DNA of 64,000 bases from Bacillota bacterium. Its GTDB lineage: Bacteria > Bacillota > Clostridia > Acetivibrionales > DSM-1351. The stretch covers positions 1-64,000 of the forward strand of contig JAEWMS010000066.1 of the NCBI GenBank assembly GCA_023393115.1. Direction: 5' to 3'. This document shows, in pieces, positions 36,774 through 44,636 of the stretch (position 1 is its first letter; each line of letters starts with the position of its first letter). Made by a program: the position numbers and the translations under genes. The notes beneath the pieces were generated by a model. It had not been told where the DNA came from. It did no database searches and saw only the letters and a list, made by a program, of their open reading frames with translations.

Positions 36774-38117
36774 ATGAGCACAATTATTGATCGTCCAAGG
36801 TATTTATGTTCGCTGGGCGGAGCAATATCAACTTTAAATGCGCTGCCAAGAGTAATAACAATTATTCATGCGGCTGCGGGTTGCGGAAGTAATCTTGCCA
36901 ATGCCCACAATGGTGCTGCGGGCTATGCCGGAGGCGATTATTGCAGTGGCTTGGCATTGCCAAGTACCAATGTCTATGAAAATGAAATCATTTTTGGTGG
37001 AGAGGAGAGACTTAAAGAGCAGATAGAGAAGACTCTTGAGGTTGTGGATGGTGACCTTTATTTTGTACTTACCGGGTGTATGGTTGAGATGATAGGTGAT
37101 GATGTTCAGAGTGTCACCGAACAATTCAAAAATAAAGGTGAGCCGGTGTTCTCCATAAATACCGGGGGATTCAAGGGAAATTCCTTCACAGGTTATGATC
37201 TGGCACTTCAAGCGTTGTTTAAGGATTTTCTCGAAAAGCATGAGGAAAAGGATGATAAGCTTTTAAACCTGTGGGGAGTGGTTCCTATACAAGATGTATT
37301 CTGGAAAGGAAATCTTAAGGTACTGAAAAATCTTATTGAAAAACTTGGTTATCGTGTCAACACCTTTTTTGGAGAAGGAGAGACCCTTGAAAATTTAAAA
37401 AATGCTTCTAAAGCAGCCTTGAACATTGTTGTTTCGGATAACTTCGGTATAGAAGCCGCAAGAGTATTTGAAGAAGTCCATAAGGTACCTTATATCAGTG
37501 TCCCGTTTCCTGTGGGGGATTATGGAACAGAACATTTCTTAAATAAGATAGCAACGTCACTGGGACTAGATGATGTGTTTACATCAAAGGTAATTAGTTC
37601 GGAAAAAAGGAGGTATTACGGCTATCTGGAAAGGCTTGCAGATATATACAGTGATATTGACCTTCAGAGATATGCAGTTGTTGTTGGAGATTCAAATTAC
37701 GCTCAGGCATTGACAAGATACCTGGCAGATGATATCGGCTGGTTGCCGGAACTGATAATAATCACTGATGACAATTTGAGTGATGACCATAAGGCTATAA
37801 TTTTATCAAGATTTGAAGACTACGAATCAGGCATAAAACCAAAGGTTGTTTTTAACACACATACCTCTGGCGTTCTTAAAGAAGTTAATTTTTACTGTAC
37901 TCCAAGTAACGGTGAAAGATATTATAACGGCTTCAGTCCAGCCTTCATTATTGGCAGTTCCTTTGAAAGAGATACAGCTAACAAGATAGGAGCAGGGCAT
38001 TTAAGTGTGACATATCCGGTATGTAACAGAGTTGTGCTTGACAGAGCCTATGCAGGTTATGATGGAGCTTTGCGGCTGACTGAAGATATTTTCGGTGCTC
38101 TCGTAGCGAGCAGATAG
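36774..38117 (+). CDS. Nitrogenase component 1-like protein, beta-type (NifK/NifN-like), first pair
   Basis: A 447-residue protein of the oxidoreductase/nitrogenase component 1 family. Cys12 (PRYLCSLGGA), Cys37 (AAAGCGSN) and Cys102 (LTGCMVEMIGDDV) match the three beta-subunit P-cluster ligands of NifK (Cys70, 95, 153 in Azotobacter numbering). There is also Cys57. It is shorter than NifK (about 520), lacking the N-terminal extension. It resembles the beta-like protein at 44620 along its length. The D-type partner follows 72 bases later, the reverse of the nifDK order. GAGGAGG lies before the ATG, behind attenuator B. Subunit of a C-S-cleaving reductase or a cofactor scaffold are both possible. 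Confidence 0.85.
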   Translation: MSTIIDRPRYLCSLGGAISTLNALPRVITIIHAAAGCGSNLANAHNGAAGYAGGDYCSGLALPSTNVYENEIIFGGEERLKEQIEKTLEVVDGDLYFVLTGCMVEMIGDDVQSVTEQFKNKGEPVFSINTGGFKGNSFTGYDLALQALFKDFLEKHEEKDDKLLNLWGVVPIQDVFWKGNLKVLKNLIEKLGYRVNTFFGEGETLENLKNASKAALNIVVSDNFGIEAARVFEEVHKVPYISVPFPVGDYGTEHFLNKIATSLGLDDVFTSKVISSEKRRYYGYLERLADIYSDIDLQRYAVVVGDSNYAQALTRYLADDIGWLPELIIITDDNLSDDHKAIILSRFEDYESGIKPKVVFNTHTSGVLKEVNFYCTPSNGERYYNGFSPAFIIGSSFERDTANKIGAGHLSVTYPVCNRVVLDRAYAGYDGALRLTEDIFGALVASR

Positions 38118-38189
38118 TGAAGTGTATGTAAAAGTGCTACTTTTCATTAAGTATTTGTATTGCTGCTCAGCAGCGGAATGGAGTTTAGA

Positions 38190-39698
38190 ATGAATTATAT
38201 CAAAGAAAAAACACCACCCGTCCGGGAGGACAGATTGAAGGCATGCAACGCATTTGGAGGTTCCTGCTGCGAATTATCCAAAACAGGAAAGAAAGGCTGT
38301 TTGAACAAAACCAAGAGGTCTTTTGCCCAGACTCAGGGTTGCCAGTTAAATCTGAGTATGGCAATTTTGAATACCATAAGAGATTCGGTTGTAATATTAC
38401 ACGGTCCCATAGGTTGTGGAGGCGCCGGACTTTCATACGGGGCACTCACCACTCAATATCATAAGCTCAGGGATAGCAATGCAAAGGGCTTTATATGGAT
38501 TAATACAAATCTTGATGAGGCTGATGCTATCAACGGAGGAGAACAAAAACTCAGTGAAGCGATTTTATTTGCGGAAAATGAGTTCAGACCCAGTTCCATT
38601 ATCATTGTAAACAGTTGCGTTCCGGCATTGATAGGTGATGACATAGATGGTGTTGTCGCGGGACTTCAGAATCAGGTTGCTGCGAAACTGGTGCCTGTGC
38701 ATTGTGAGGGGTTTAAGACGAAAATTATGGCAAGTGCTTACGACTCGGCTTATCATGGAATTCTTAGAAATCTGGTAAAAAAACCTGAGGAGAACAGTTA
38801 CCTGATTGAGGATGAAATTGAAGTACTAAAGGAAAAGTACAGAAGAAGCCGCAATGTGAATGTTCTGAATGTTTCTTCCATGAGCAGGGCTGATGAACTG
38901 GAACTTGAGAGACTATTGAAGGCTTTGGATCTGAATGTCAGATTTCTTCCATGTTTTGCTCACCCTGACGATTTTGAACTGGCTACTGAAGCAGCCTTGA
39001 ATGTTAGTATTTGTGCTACTCATGATGATTATTTTGTTAAACATCTAAAGGAAAAATACAACATTCCTTATATACTTCATACCATACCGATAGGTATCCG
39101 TAATACCGAGAAATGGCTGCTTGATATTGCAGAATTTTTCGGGGAGACTAACAGAGCAAAAGGTTTGATAGAGGCTGAGACAAAGGAACTGAATAAGGCC
39201 TTGGAACCCTTCCGAAATCAGCTGAAGGGCAAACGGGTTTTCCTATCGGGTGGAGAAATCAGAATATTAACAACAGCGGAGCTGTTCCAGGATATAGGGT
39301 TTGAGGTACTTGGTGTCAGAGGCTACCATTATGATGAATTTGCTGATCCTTTGATAGAAAATTTACCCAATAATGAAAATATTCTGTTTAATGTAGCTAC
39401 CGGACAGCCTTTTGAACAGGCCAATCTTCTTGAGGAATTAAAGCCTGATCTTTATGTAGGTCATACAGGTATAAATGGTTGGGCAACAAAGCAGGGGATT
39501 CCGGTATTTCCGATATTTGTTCAATCGCTTAACTATATGGGTTATTCAGGTATGTATGAATTGACCAAAAGAGTATCAAAAGTTCTAAAGAATACTCAAT
39601 TCAGTAAGAATTTTAAAAAGAATGTAAAGCTACCATATAAAACCGAATGGTACAGTAAAAATCCGTTTAGTTATATTGACAGTAGTTTAGCTTTATAA
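38190..39698 (+). CDS. Nitrogenase component 1-like protein, alpha-type (NifD/NifE-like), first pair
   Basis: A 502-residue alpha-type protein. Cys51 (TQGCQLNL), Cys76 (GPIGCGGAG) and Cys143 (NSCVPALIGDDI) match NifD P-cluster ligands Cys62, 88 and 154, and Cys275 (NVSICATHDDY) matches the FeMo-cofactor ligand. By eye, NifD Gln191 and His195 (after CEGF) become Met180 and Tyr184, and no His matches His442. Extra N-terminal cysteines (19, 26, 27, 37) are unusual. The start at 38190 has GGAATGGAG upstream; the frame opens at TTG 38160 inside a GCTGC-TCA-GCAGC hairpin. Either a catalytic subunit with altered chemistry or a NifE-like scaffold. Confidence 0.85.
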   Translation: MNYIKEKTPPVREDRLKACNAFGGSCCELSKTGKKGCLNKTKRSFAQTQGCQLNLSMAILNTIRDSVVILHGPIGCGGAGLSYGALTTQYHKLRDSNAKGFIWINTNLDEADAINGGEQKLSEAILFAENEFRPSSIIIVNSCVPALIGDDIDGVVAGLQNQVAAKLVPVHCEGFKTKIMASAYDSAYHGILRNLVKKPEENSYLIEDEIEVLKEKYRRSRNVNVLNVSSMSRADELELERLLKALDLNVRFLPCFAHPDDFELATEAALNVSICATHDDYFVKHLKEKYNIPYILHTIPIGIRNTEKWLLDIAEFFGETNRAKGLIEAETKELNKALEPFRNQLKGKRVFLSGGEIRILTTAELFQDIGFEVLGVRGYHYDEFADPLIENLPNNENILFNVATGQPFEQANLLEELKPDLYVGHTGINGWATKQGIPVFPIFVQSLNYMGYSGMYELTKRVSKVLKNTQFSKNFKKNVKLPYKTEWYSKNPFSYIDSSLAL

Positions 39699-39717
39699 CG
39701 TAAAGGAGAAGACAAAA

Positions 39718-40171
39718 ATGAGTTTATGGCTTAAAAATGTTAATAAAAAACTTGCACTTTCGACGGTTTTGATTGATTTGGGAAATAGTTACATATACCG
39801 GGAGTGCTCCGTCACTGCATATTTGCGGGAACTCAACGAAAATTTGGAATCTTATGGCTAAAACCGGAGCCAGTGCTCTCAGTTTGGATGATGTAATTGA
39901 TCTTGAGGCTGCAAAGCAAGCTGTTGGAGATAAGGTTAAGTTGATTGGTAATATCAAACCAACAGCTACCATGTATCTCGGAACTCCTCAGGATGTGGAC
40001 AGAAATGCCAGAGAATGTCTCAGTAAAGCTTATAACAATCCAAAAGGCTATGTTTTAGGTCTAGGGTGCGGACTGCCCAATGATACTCGACCAGAGAATA
40101 TACATGCTCTGACAAATGCTGCACGTAAATACGGTCAGTATCCTCTAAACCTTGAACTTTTTGCTGTATGA
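39718..40171 (+). pseudogene. MtaA/uroporphyrinogen decarboxylase-type methyltransferase, C-terminal remnant
   Basis: AAGGAGAAG and ATG at 39718 open a 47-residue frame (MSLWLKNVNKKLALST onward) that soon stops. From about 39800 another frame encodes about 120 residues typical of the C-terminus of MtaA-like methyltransferases: LHICGNSTKIWNLMAKTGA, LSLDDVIDLEAAKQ, LIGNIKPTATM, GYVLGLGCGLPNDTRPENI. The HICGN His/Cys zinc-ligand site is recognisable. The N-terminal two-thirds is missing; a piece of such an N-terminus lies at 36008, before the nitrogenase-like pair. Confidence 0.8.
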
Positions 40172-40381
40172 TTTTTCTGGTCGATTAAATCAAATTATAC
40201 ATAAAGCATTTTGCCTCATATAACTTCATGACAAACGTAAAAAAGGGGCTTTCCTGATTAGGGGGCTTCTTTTCGTTGCTAAGAAATACTGTAATAAATG
40301 TATTGATGCTTATGATTCCTTATAGTTTAAGCTAGAATATTATTCATTTTCAAGAATATGTAATTATTTCTAAAAAACCTA

Positions 40382-40410
40382 TTGACATTTGTTTCTTCTC
40401 ATACTATACT
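40382..40410 (+). promoter_or_regulatory. Promoter upstream of yezD and the nifB-like operon
   Basis: TTGACA (40382-40387), a 17-base spacer and TATACT (40405-40410), about 120 bases upstream of the DUF2292 gene. The region 40172-40381 holds only a possible degenerate hairpin (about 40232-40276) and nothing else I can name. Confidence 0.75.
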
Positions 40411-40530
40411 TTTTATAACATATAAAACATATATGAATAATCATTTTGATAAGGAGTATATTTGTGATTACATATATTTATTTGGATCATCACGATGTAT
40501 TTCCAAACAATTTGTGAAGGTGGTGCTGAA

Positions 40531-40695
40531 GTGAGTTTAACTCAGGATAATCAGTCAAAAGTACCAATCTCAAAAGATGACCTGGAAAAATTATACGAAA
40601 TGGCGAAAACTCTGAAATACGGATCTATAACACTGGTATTTCAAGATGGGAAGCTCATTCAAATTGAAAAGAATGAGAAGGTAAGGGTTAAGTAA
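40531..40695 (+). CDS. yezD: YezD family (DUF2292) small protein
   Basis: A 54-residue protein with ISKDDLEKLYEMAKTLKYGS and LVFQDGKLIQIEKNEKVRVK, the DUF2292/YezD pattern (KYGS-hydrophobic-QDGKxxQIEKxEK). The family is often found in sulfur-metabolism loci; its biochemical role is unknown. The start is GTG at 40531 with GAAGGTGG 7 bases upstream; an ATG at 40495 would add 12 residues without a ribosome site. It lies between promoter 40382 and attenuator D. Confidence 0.82.
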   Translation: MSLTQDNQSKVPISKDDLEKLYEMAKTLKYGSITLVFQDGKLIQIEKNEKVRVK

Positions 40696-40767
40696 TTACA
40701 TATCAAAATGAGTTTTTATTCAAATAAAGGGGCAATATTGATTTGACCCTATGCGTTATAAGTTAGT

Positions 40768-40826
40768 TGACTAAAGAAATTAGAGACTAAGTTAAAGCCG
40801 ATGCTGGCTTTGCTTGGTCTTTTTTA
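40768..40826 (+). promoter_or_regulatory. Attenuator leader D upstream of the NifB-like gene
   Basis: TGA (40768-40770), hairpin CTAA-AGAAA-TTAG (40771-40783), then AGAC. The terminator AGACTAAG (40784-40791) pairs with CTTGGTCT (40813-40820) with an inner perfect AAAGCC / GGCTTT stem, ending TTTTTTATTT. It precedes the nifB-nifX-nifH-D-K-metNI gene set. It carries the same motif as leaders A, B and C. Confidence 0.7.
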
Positions 40827-40896
40827 TTTCAATTTTAGCGCTTATAGGAGTCATAAATTATCTGAATAAAAACTGTTTAAAAATGAGGTGGTATTT

Positions 40897-41811
40897 GTGG
40901 TAATTAATACTTTAAGTGCTCAAGATGTTTCTGATGTCAAAGAACAGGGGAGCTTTGAGCATCTTGTCAAGAAACATCCATGTTTCAGCGGTGAAGCACA
41001 TTTTAAGTACGGACGAATTCATTTGCCTGTGAGTCCAACTTGTAACATACACTGTAAGTTTTGTAAGAGGAGCATTAATAAAACTGAGAACAGACCCGGT
41101 GTTGCCAGCAGGGTATTAAATTCCGCTGAAGCACTGGAAATGGTTGAAAAGGCTCTCCGGCTGTGTCCCGAAATAACTGTTGTGGGAATAGCGGGGCCGG
41201 GAGATACATTGGCAACAACAAACGCATTGGAAACTTTTGAGCTGATAAACCAAAAGTATCCTCAACTAATAAAATGCCTCAGTACTAATGGTTTAATGCT
41301 TTATGAGTATGCTGACAGGATAGTTGAAGCAGGTATAAAAACTATCTCGGTTACTGTAAATGCAGTTGACTCTGAAATACTCAAGGATATATGTTCAGGA
41401 ATATTTTATAAAGGTGAATACCTGCAAGGCAGCCAAGGAGCAAAAATGCTGGTAAAAAAGCAGCTTGAGGGTATCCGCAAAATAAGCCGGCTTGGTGTTA
41501 CAGTGAAGGTAAATACAGTTTTAATTCCAGACATAAATTTGCAGCATATTGAGCAAATAGCTCAACTTACTTCAGCGGCAGGGGCATCGGTAATGAACAT
41601 TATTCCGTTAATTCCTCAGAATGAAATGAGCAGTCATAGGGCTCCAAACTGTGATGAGTTGAATTATGCCAGAAAAGCAGCTGAAAAGTATCTCCAGGTA
41701 TTCAGACATTGTCAGCAGTGCCGTGCCGATGCCTGTGGTATTCCCGGTAAAGGAAAGGATTTGGCAGAATTACTTTATGATCAGCCCTTGCAAACCTTTT
41801 CACATGGATAA
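40897..41811 (+). CDS. nifB: NifB-like radical SAM cofactor synthase
   Basis: A 304-residue NifB core without the C-terminal NifX-like domain. NifB fuses two 4Fe-4S clusters with SAM-derived carbide to make the 8Fe NifB-cofactor. Seen here: Cys29 in HPCFSGEAHFKYGRIHLPV, radical SAM triad C49-X3-C53-X2-C56, ENRPGV, and the C-terminal cluster motif CQQCRADACGIPG. All point to a working enzyme. GTG at 40897 follows GAGGTGG by 5 bases; the GTG at 40888 overlaps that site. First gene of the nitrogenase-like operon, so the partner reductase is expected to use an L-cluster/NifB-co type cofactor. Confidence 0.92.
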   Translation: MVINTLSAQDVSDVKEQGSFEHLVKKHPCFSGEAHFKYGRIHLPVSPTCNIHCKFCKRSINKTENRPGVASRVLNSAEALEMVEKALRLCPEITVVGIAGPGDTLATTNALETFELINQKYPQLIKCLSTNGLMLYEYADRIVEAGIKTISVTVNAVDSEILKDICSGIFYKGEYLQGSQGAKMLVKKQLEGIRKISRLGVTVKVNTVLIPDINLQHIEQIAQLTSAAGASVMNIIPLIPQNEMSSHRAPNCDELNYARKAAEKYLQVFRHCQQCRADACGIPGKGKDLAELLYDQPLQTFSHG

Positions 41812-41852
41812 TCGAGGGTAAAATGTGCCTCGGACTATAGATAGGAGGTTTT

Positions 41853-42215
41853 ATGTCATACAAAATAGCAGTTGCAAGCAGTGATGGAAAAGTGGTAAAT
41901 CAACATTTTGGCCGCAGTAGACAATTCATAATATTCGAGATTTCAGATACAGGTGAGTGGGATTTCAAAGAAATCCGAAGTACCTCTCCTGTGTGTAATA
42001 ACGGTGATCACAGTGATTCATCCCTAGACAGGTTGATAAATGAAATATCGGATTGCAGCATTGTTGTAGTTTCTCAGATAGGTTACGGTGCCGAACAAGC
42101 ACTTCGAGATTTGGGGATCAGGGCATATATCATGCCGGATTTGATTTATACAGCAATAAACAAGGTTATTTCATCACTTATTCCAAAGGGAAAAAGTGAA
42201 TTAATAAATTTATAA
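41853..42215 (+). CDS. NifX/NafY-type dinitrogenase cofactor carrier-like protein
   Basis: A 120-residue protein of the NifX / FeMo-cofactor-binding fold (KIAVASSDGKVVNQHFGRSR; VVVSQIGYGAEQAL). Such proteins hold or pass NifB-cofactor. Here it may carry the cluster from NifB to the D/K-like proteins, replacing the NifX domain missing from this NifB. AGGAGG precedes the ATG. A diverged paralogue lies at 48468. Confidence 0.9.
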   Translation: MSYKIAVASSDGKVVNQHFGRSRQFIIFEISDTGEWDFKEIRSTSPVCNNGDHSDSSLDRLINEISDCSIVVVSQIGYGAEQALRDLGIRAYIMPDLIYTAINKVISSLIPKGKSELINL

Positions 42216-42244
42216 GATAAATAAAAATGATTGGAGAGAATTTA

Positions 42245-43123
42245 ATGGCTAAGAAAATCAAGCAAATAGCGATTTACGGTAAAGGAGGCATTGGAAAGTC
42301 CACAACAACTTCAAATATCAGTGCAGCTCTTTCTGTAGCAGGCTACAAAGTTATGCAGTTCGGTTGTGACCCAAAGAGTGATTCTACTAATACCCTAAGG
42401 GGAGGAAACTATATTCCCACCGTATTGGATACCTTGCGGGAGAAAAATTCCGTTAAAGCGCATGAGGTAATTTTTGAAGGATTTAATGGAATCTATTGTG
42501 TTGAGGCAGGAGGTCCTGCACCAGGTGTAGGCTGCGCGGGTAGAGGAATAATCACAGCTGTACAGCTTTTTAAACAGCAGAATATATTTGAGGAGCTGGA
42601 TTTGGACTATGTTATATACGATGTCTTAGGAGACGTTGTTTGCGGAGGTTTTGCAGTTCCGATAAGAGAAGGAATAGCCGAACATGTATTTACAGTTTCT
42701 TCAGCGGATTTTATGGCTGTATACGCTGCAAATAATTTATTCAAAGGAATACATAAATACTCAAATTCAGGGGGAGCACTTTTAGGTGGGGTGATTGCAA
42801 ATTCCATAAATGCTCCTTATGCAAAAGACATAATTGACGATTTTGTAAAGCAGACAAATACTCAGGTAGTTGAATATGTGCCCCGATCAGTAACGGTAAC
42901 TCAAAGCGAACTCCAGGGTAAGACAACAATTGAAGCAGCACCAAACTCAAAACAGGCACAGGTTTACAAATCACTTGCAGCAAAAATAGCTGGACATGAA
43001 GAGTCAAAGGTACCATCACCCCTTGAAGTATCAGAGCTCAGAGCATGGGCGGCAAAATGGGGAGATTATCTGCTGGCCCTTGAAACAGGCGAGGTCAGGG
43101 CAGAAGCAGCAGGCAATTTGTAA
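42245..43123 (+). CDS. Nitrogenase iron protein (NifH)-like reductase
   Basis: A 292-residue NifH/BchL-type ATPase that delivers electrons to component 1. P-loop GKGGIGKS is at 12-19; the 4Fe-4S ligands are Cys97 (GVGCAGRG) and Cys133 (DVVCGGFAVPI); Arg100 matches the ADP-ribosylation site of true NifH. It has a C-terminal tail past the usual NifH end (WAAKWGDYLLALETGE). The start at 42245 has GGAGAG (42233-42238) upstream; the ATG at 42227 overlaps no site. It probably serves both component 1-like pairs, since no second H gene is present. Confidence 0.93.
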   Translation: MAKKIKQIAIYGKGGIGKSTTTSNISAALSVAGYKVMQFGCDPKSDSTNTLRGGNYIPTVLDTLREKNSVKAHEVIFEGFNGIYCVEAGGPAPGVGCAGRGIITAVQLFKQQNIFEELDLDYVIYDVLGDVVCGGFAVPIREGIAEHVFTVSSADFMAVYAANNLFKGIHKYSNSGGALLGGVIANSINAPYAKDIIDDFVKQTNTQVVEYVPRSVTVTQSELQGKTTIEAAPNSKQAQVYKSLAAKIAGHEESKVPSPLEVSELRAWAAKWGDYLLALETGEVRAEAAGNL

Positions 43124-43154
43124 AATAGGTTCTTTTTAATAGGAGGTCATATTA

Positions 43155-44636
43155 GTGAGTACAGTAAACATAAAAAGTCCCGAAGTTCAAATACGTGAAG
43201 TGAGATTGGGTTCAATAACAGGCTTTGAAGGCACAGCAGGTGAGTTGGTAAAGTGCGCAAGAGCAGGAAGTCTTCAGGACAGTACAAGAAGTTTCAGTCA
43301 ATGTATGGGCTGCAGCTCGGGGAATGCATTCTGTCAGTTATCCATGATAAAGGACGCTGCAATTATCAATCATGCGCCGGTAGGCTGCTCAGGAGATTTC
43401 TTCGGTTTTAATTTTGTATATAGAGTTGGTCAGATGGAAAGAAACCTGCCACCGGCAATAGGTAGATTTTTTAATACAAACATAGAGGAAAAGGACACTA
43501 TTTTTGGTGCTACCAACAAGCTAAGAGAAACTATTAAAGAAGTTTATGAAAGAGTAAAGCCCAATGCCATATTTATAACAACCTCCTGTGCTTCTGCAAT
43601 AATAGGAGATGACGTTGAATTTGTTGCAAACGATATGACAGAAGAATTGGGCATCCCGGTCGTTGGCTGCTATTGTGAGGGCTTCAAATCAAAAATCTGG
43701 ACCACAGGCTTTGATTCGGCATATCACTCAATAGTGAGAAAAATTGTAAAGCCACCAAGGAAAAAATCAAATAAGGTTAACATTATTAATTTCTGGGGCT
43801 CACACATTTTTGACCAGCTATTGGAGCCATTAGGTTACGAAGCAAATTATGTTGTGCCATTCTCTACCGTTGCTGATCTTGAGTATATTTCTGAAGCAGC
43901 AGCCACAATACAAATATGTCCTACACTGGGAACTTATTTAGGAGCAGCGTTGGAACAGGTCTATGGAGTTCCTGAAATCAAGGCGCCTCCGGCTTATGGA
44001 ATCCCGGGAACAGATGCCTGGCTGAGAGAGTTGGGAAAGGTTCTGGATAGGGAAGCTGAAATTAAGGAGTATATCCAAAAAGAACATACAAGAGTTTTAC
44101 CGCTTTTGGATGAATACCGTAAGAAGCTTCAGGGAAAAACTGCTTATCTTACAGCAGGAGCAGCTCATGGTCATGCTTTGATAGCCCTTCTTAGAGAACT
44201 TGGACTTCAGGTACAGGGGGCAGCAATATTCCATCATGATCCCATATATGACAATGGGGATCCAACCTCGGACGCGTTGGCTCATGATGTAAGCACCTAC
44301 GGAGACGTTCATAACTATAATGTGTGCAATAAACAGGCATATGAACTAGTTAACATACTGAACAGAGTACGTCCTGACATCATGATAGCAAGACATGGGG
44401 GAATGACCCTGTGGGGAGCAAAACTCGGTGTACCCACACTTTTAATCGGTGACGAACAGTTTGGGTTCGGTTATCAGGGAGTATTGAACTATGCTGAAAG
44501 AATTCTTGAAACCCTTGATAACAAAGAATTTGTTACTAATCTAGCCAAACACAGTTCAATGCCATACACAAAATGGTGGCTGGAGCAAAATCCATTTTCT
44601 TTCCTTGGAGGTAATGTCGATGTTGAAATTTATTGA
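43155..44636 (+). CDS. Nitrogenase component 1-like protein, alpha-type (NifD/MarD-like), second pair
   Basis: A 493-residue alpha-type protein. Cys53 or Cys50 (SQCMGCSSG), Cys78 (APVGCSGDF) and Cys144 (TTSCASAIIGDDV) match P-cluster ligands; Cys254 (IQICPTLGTY) matches NifD Cys275. Catalytic NifD residues are replaced by eye alignment: Gln191 by Trp181, His195 by Phe185 (after CEGFKSK), and no His at position 442 (GVPTLLIGDEQFGFGYQG). These changes argue against N2 reduction and fit a different substrate. Start GTG, with AGGAGG 7 bases upstream. It overlaps the K-like gene by 17 bases, so the two are translationally coupled. Confidence 0.88.
   Translation: MSTVNIKSPEVQIREVRLGSITGFEGTAGELVKCARAGSLQDSTRSFSQCMGCSSGNAFCQLSMIKDAAIINHAPVGCSGDFFGFNFVYRVGQMERNLPPAIGRFFNTNIEEKDTIFGATNKLRETIKEVYERVKPNAIFITTSCASAIIGDDVEFVANDMTEELGIPVVGCYCEGFKSKIWTTGFDSAYHSIVRKIVKPPRKKSNKVNIINFWGSHIFDQLLEPLGYEANYVVPFSTVADLEYISEAAATIQICPTLGTYLGAALEQVYGVPEIKAPPAYGIPGTDAWLRELGKVLDREAEIKEYIQKEHTRVLPLLDEYRKKLQGKTAYLTAGAAHGHALIALLRELGLQVQGAAIFHHDPIYDNGDPTSDALAHDVSTYGDVHNYNVCNKQAYELVNILNRVRPDIMIARHGGMTLWGAKLGVPTLLIGDEQFGFGYQGVLNYAERILETLDNKEFVTNLAKHSSMPYTKWWLEQNPFSFLGGNVDVEIY

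Noticed and set aside
39718..39861. A new 47-residue gene after the D-like gene
   Set aside because: It has a good ribosome site but runs out of frame into an MtaA C-terminus, so it is best seen as the start of the decayed gene.
40232..40276. Terminator after the MtaA remnant
   Set aside because: The arms (AACGTAAAAAAG ... CTTCTTTTCGTT) pair poorly and the centre holds a direct GGGGCTT repeat rather than an inverted one.
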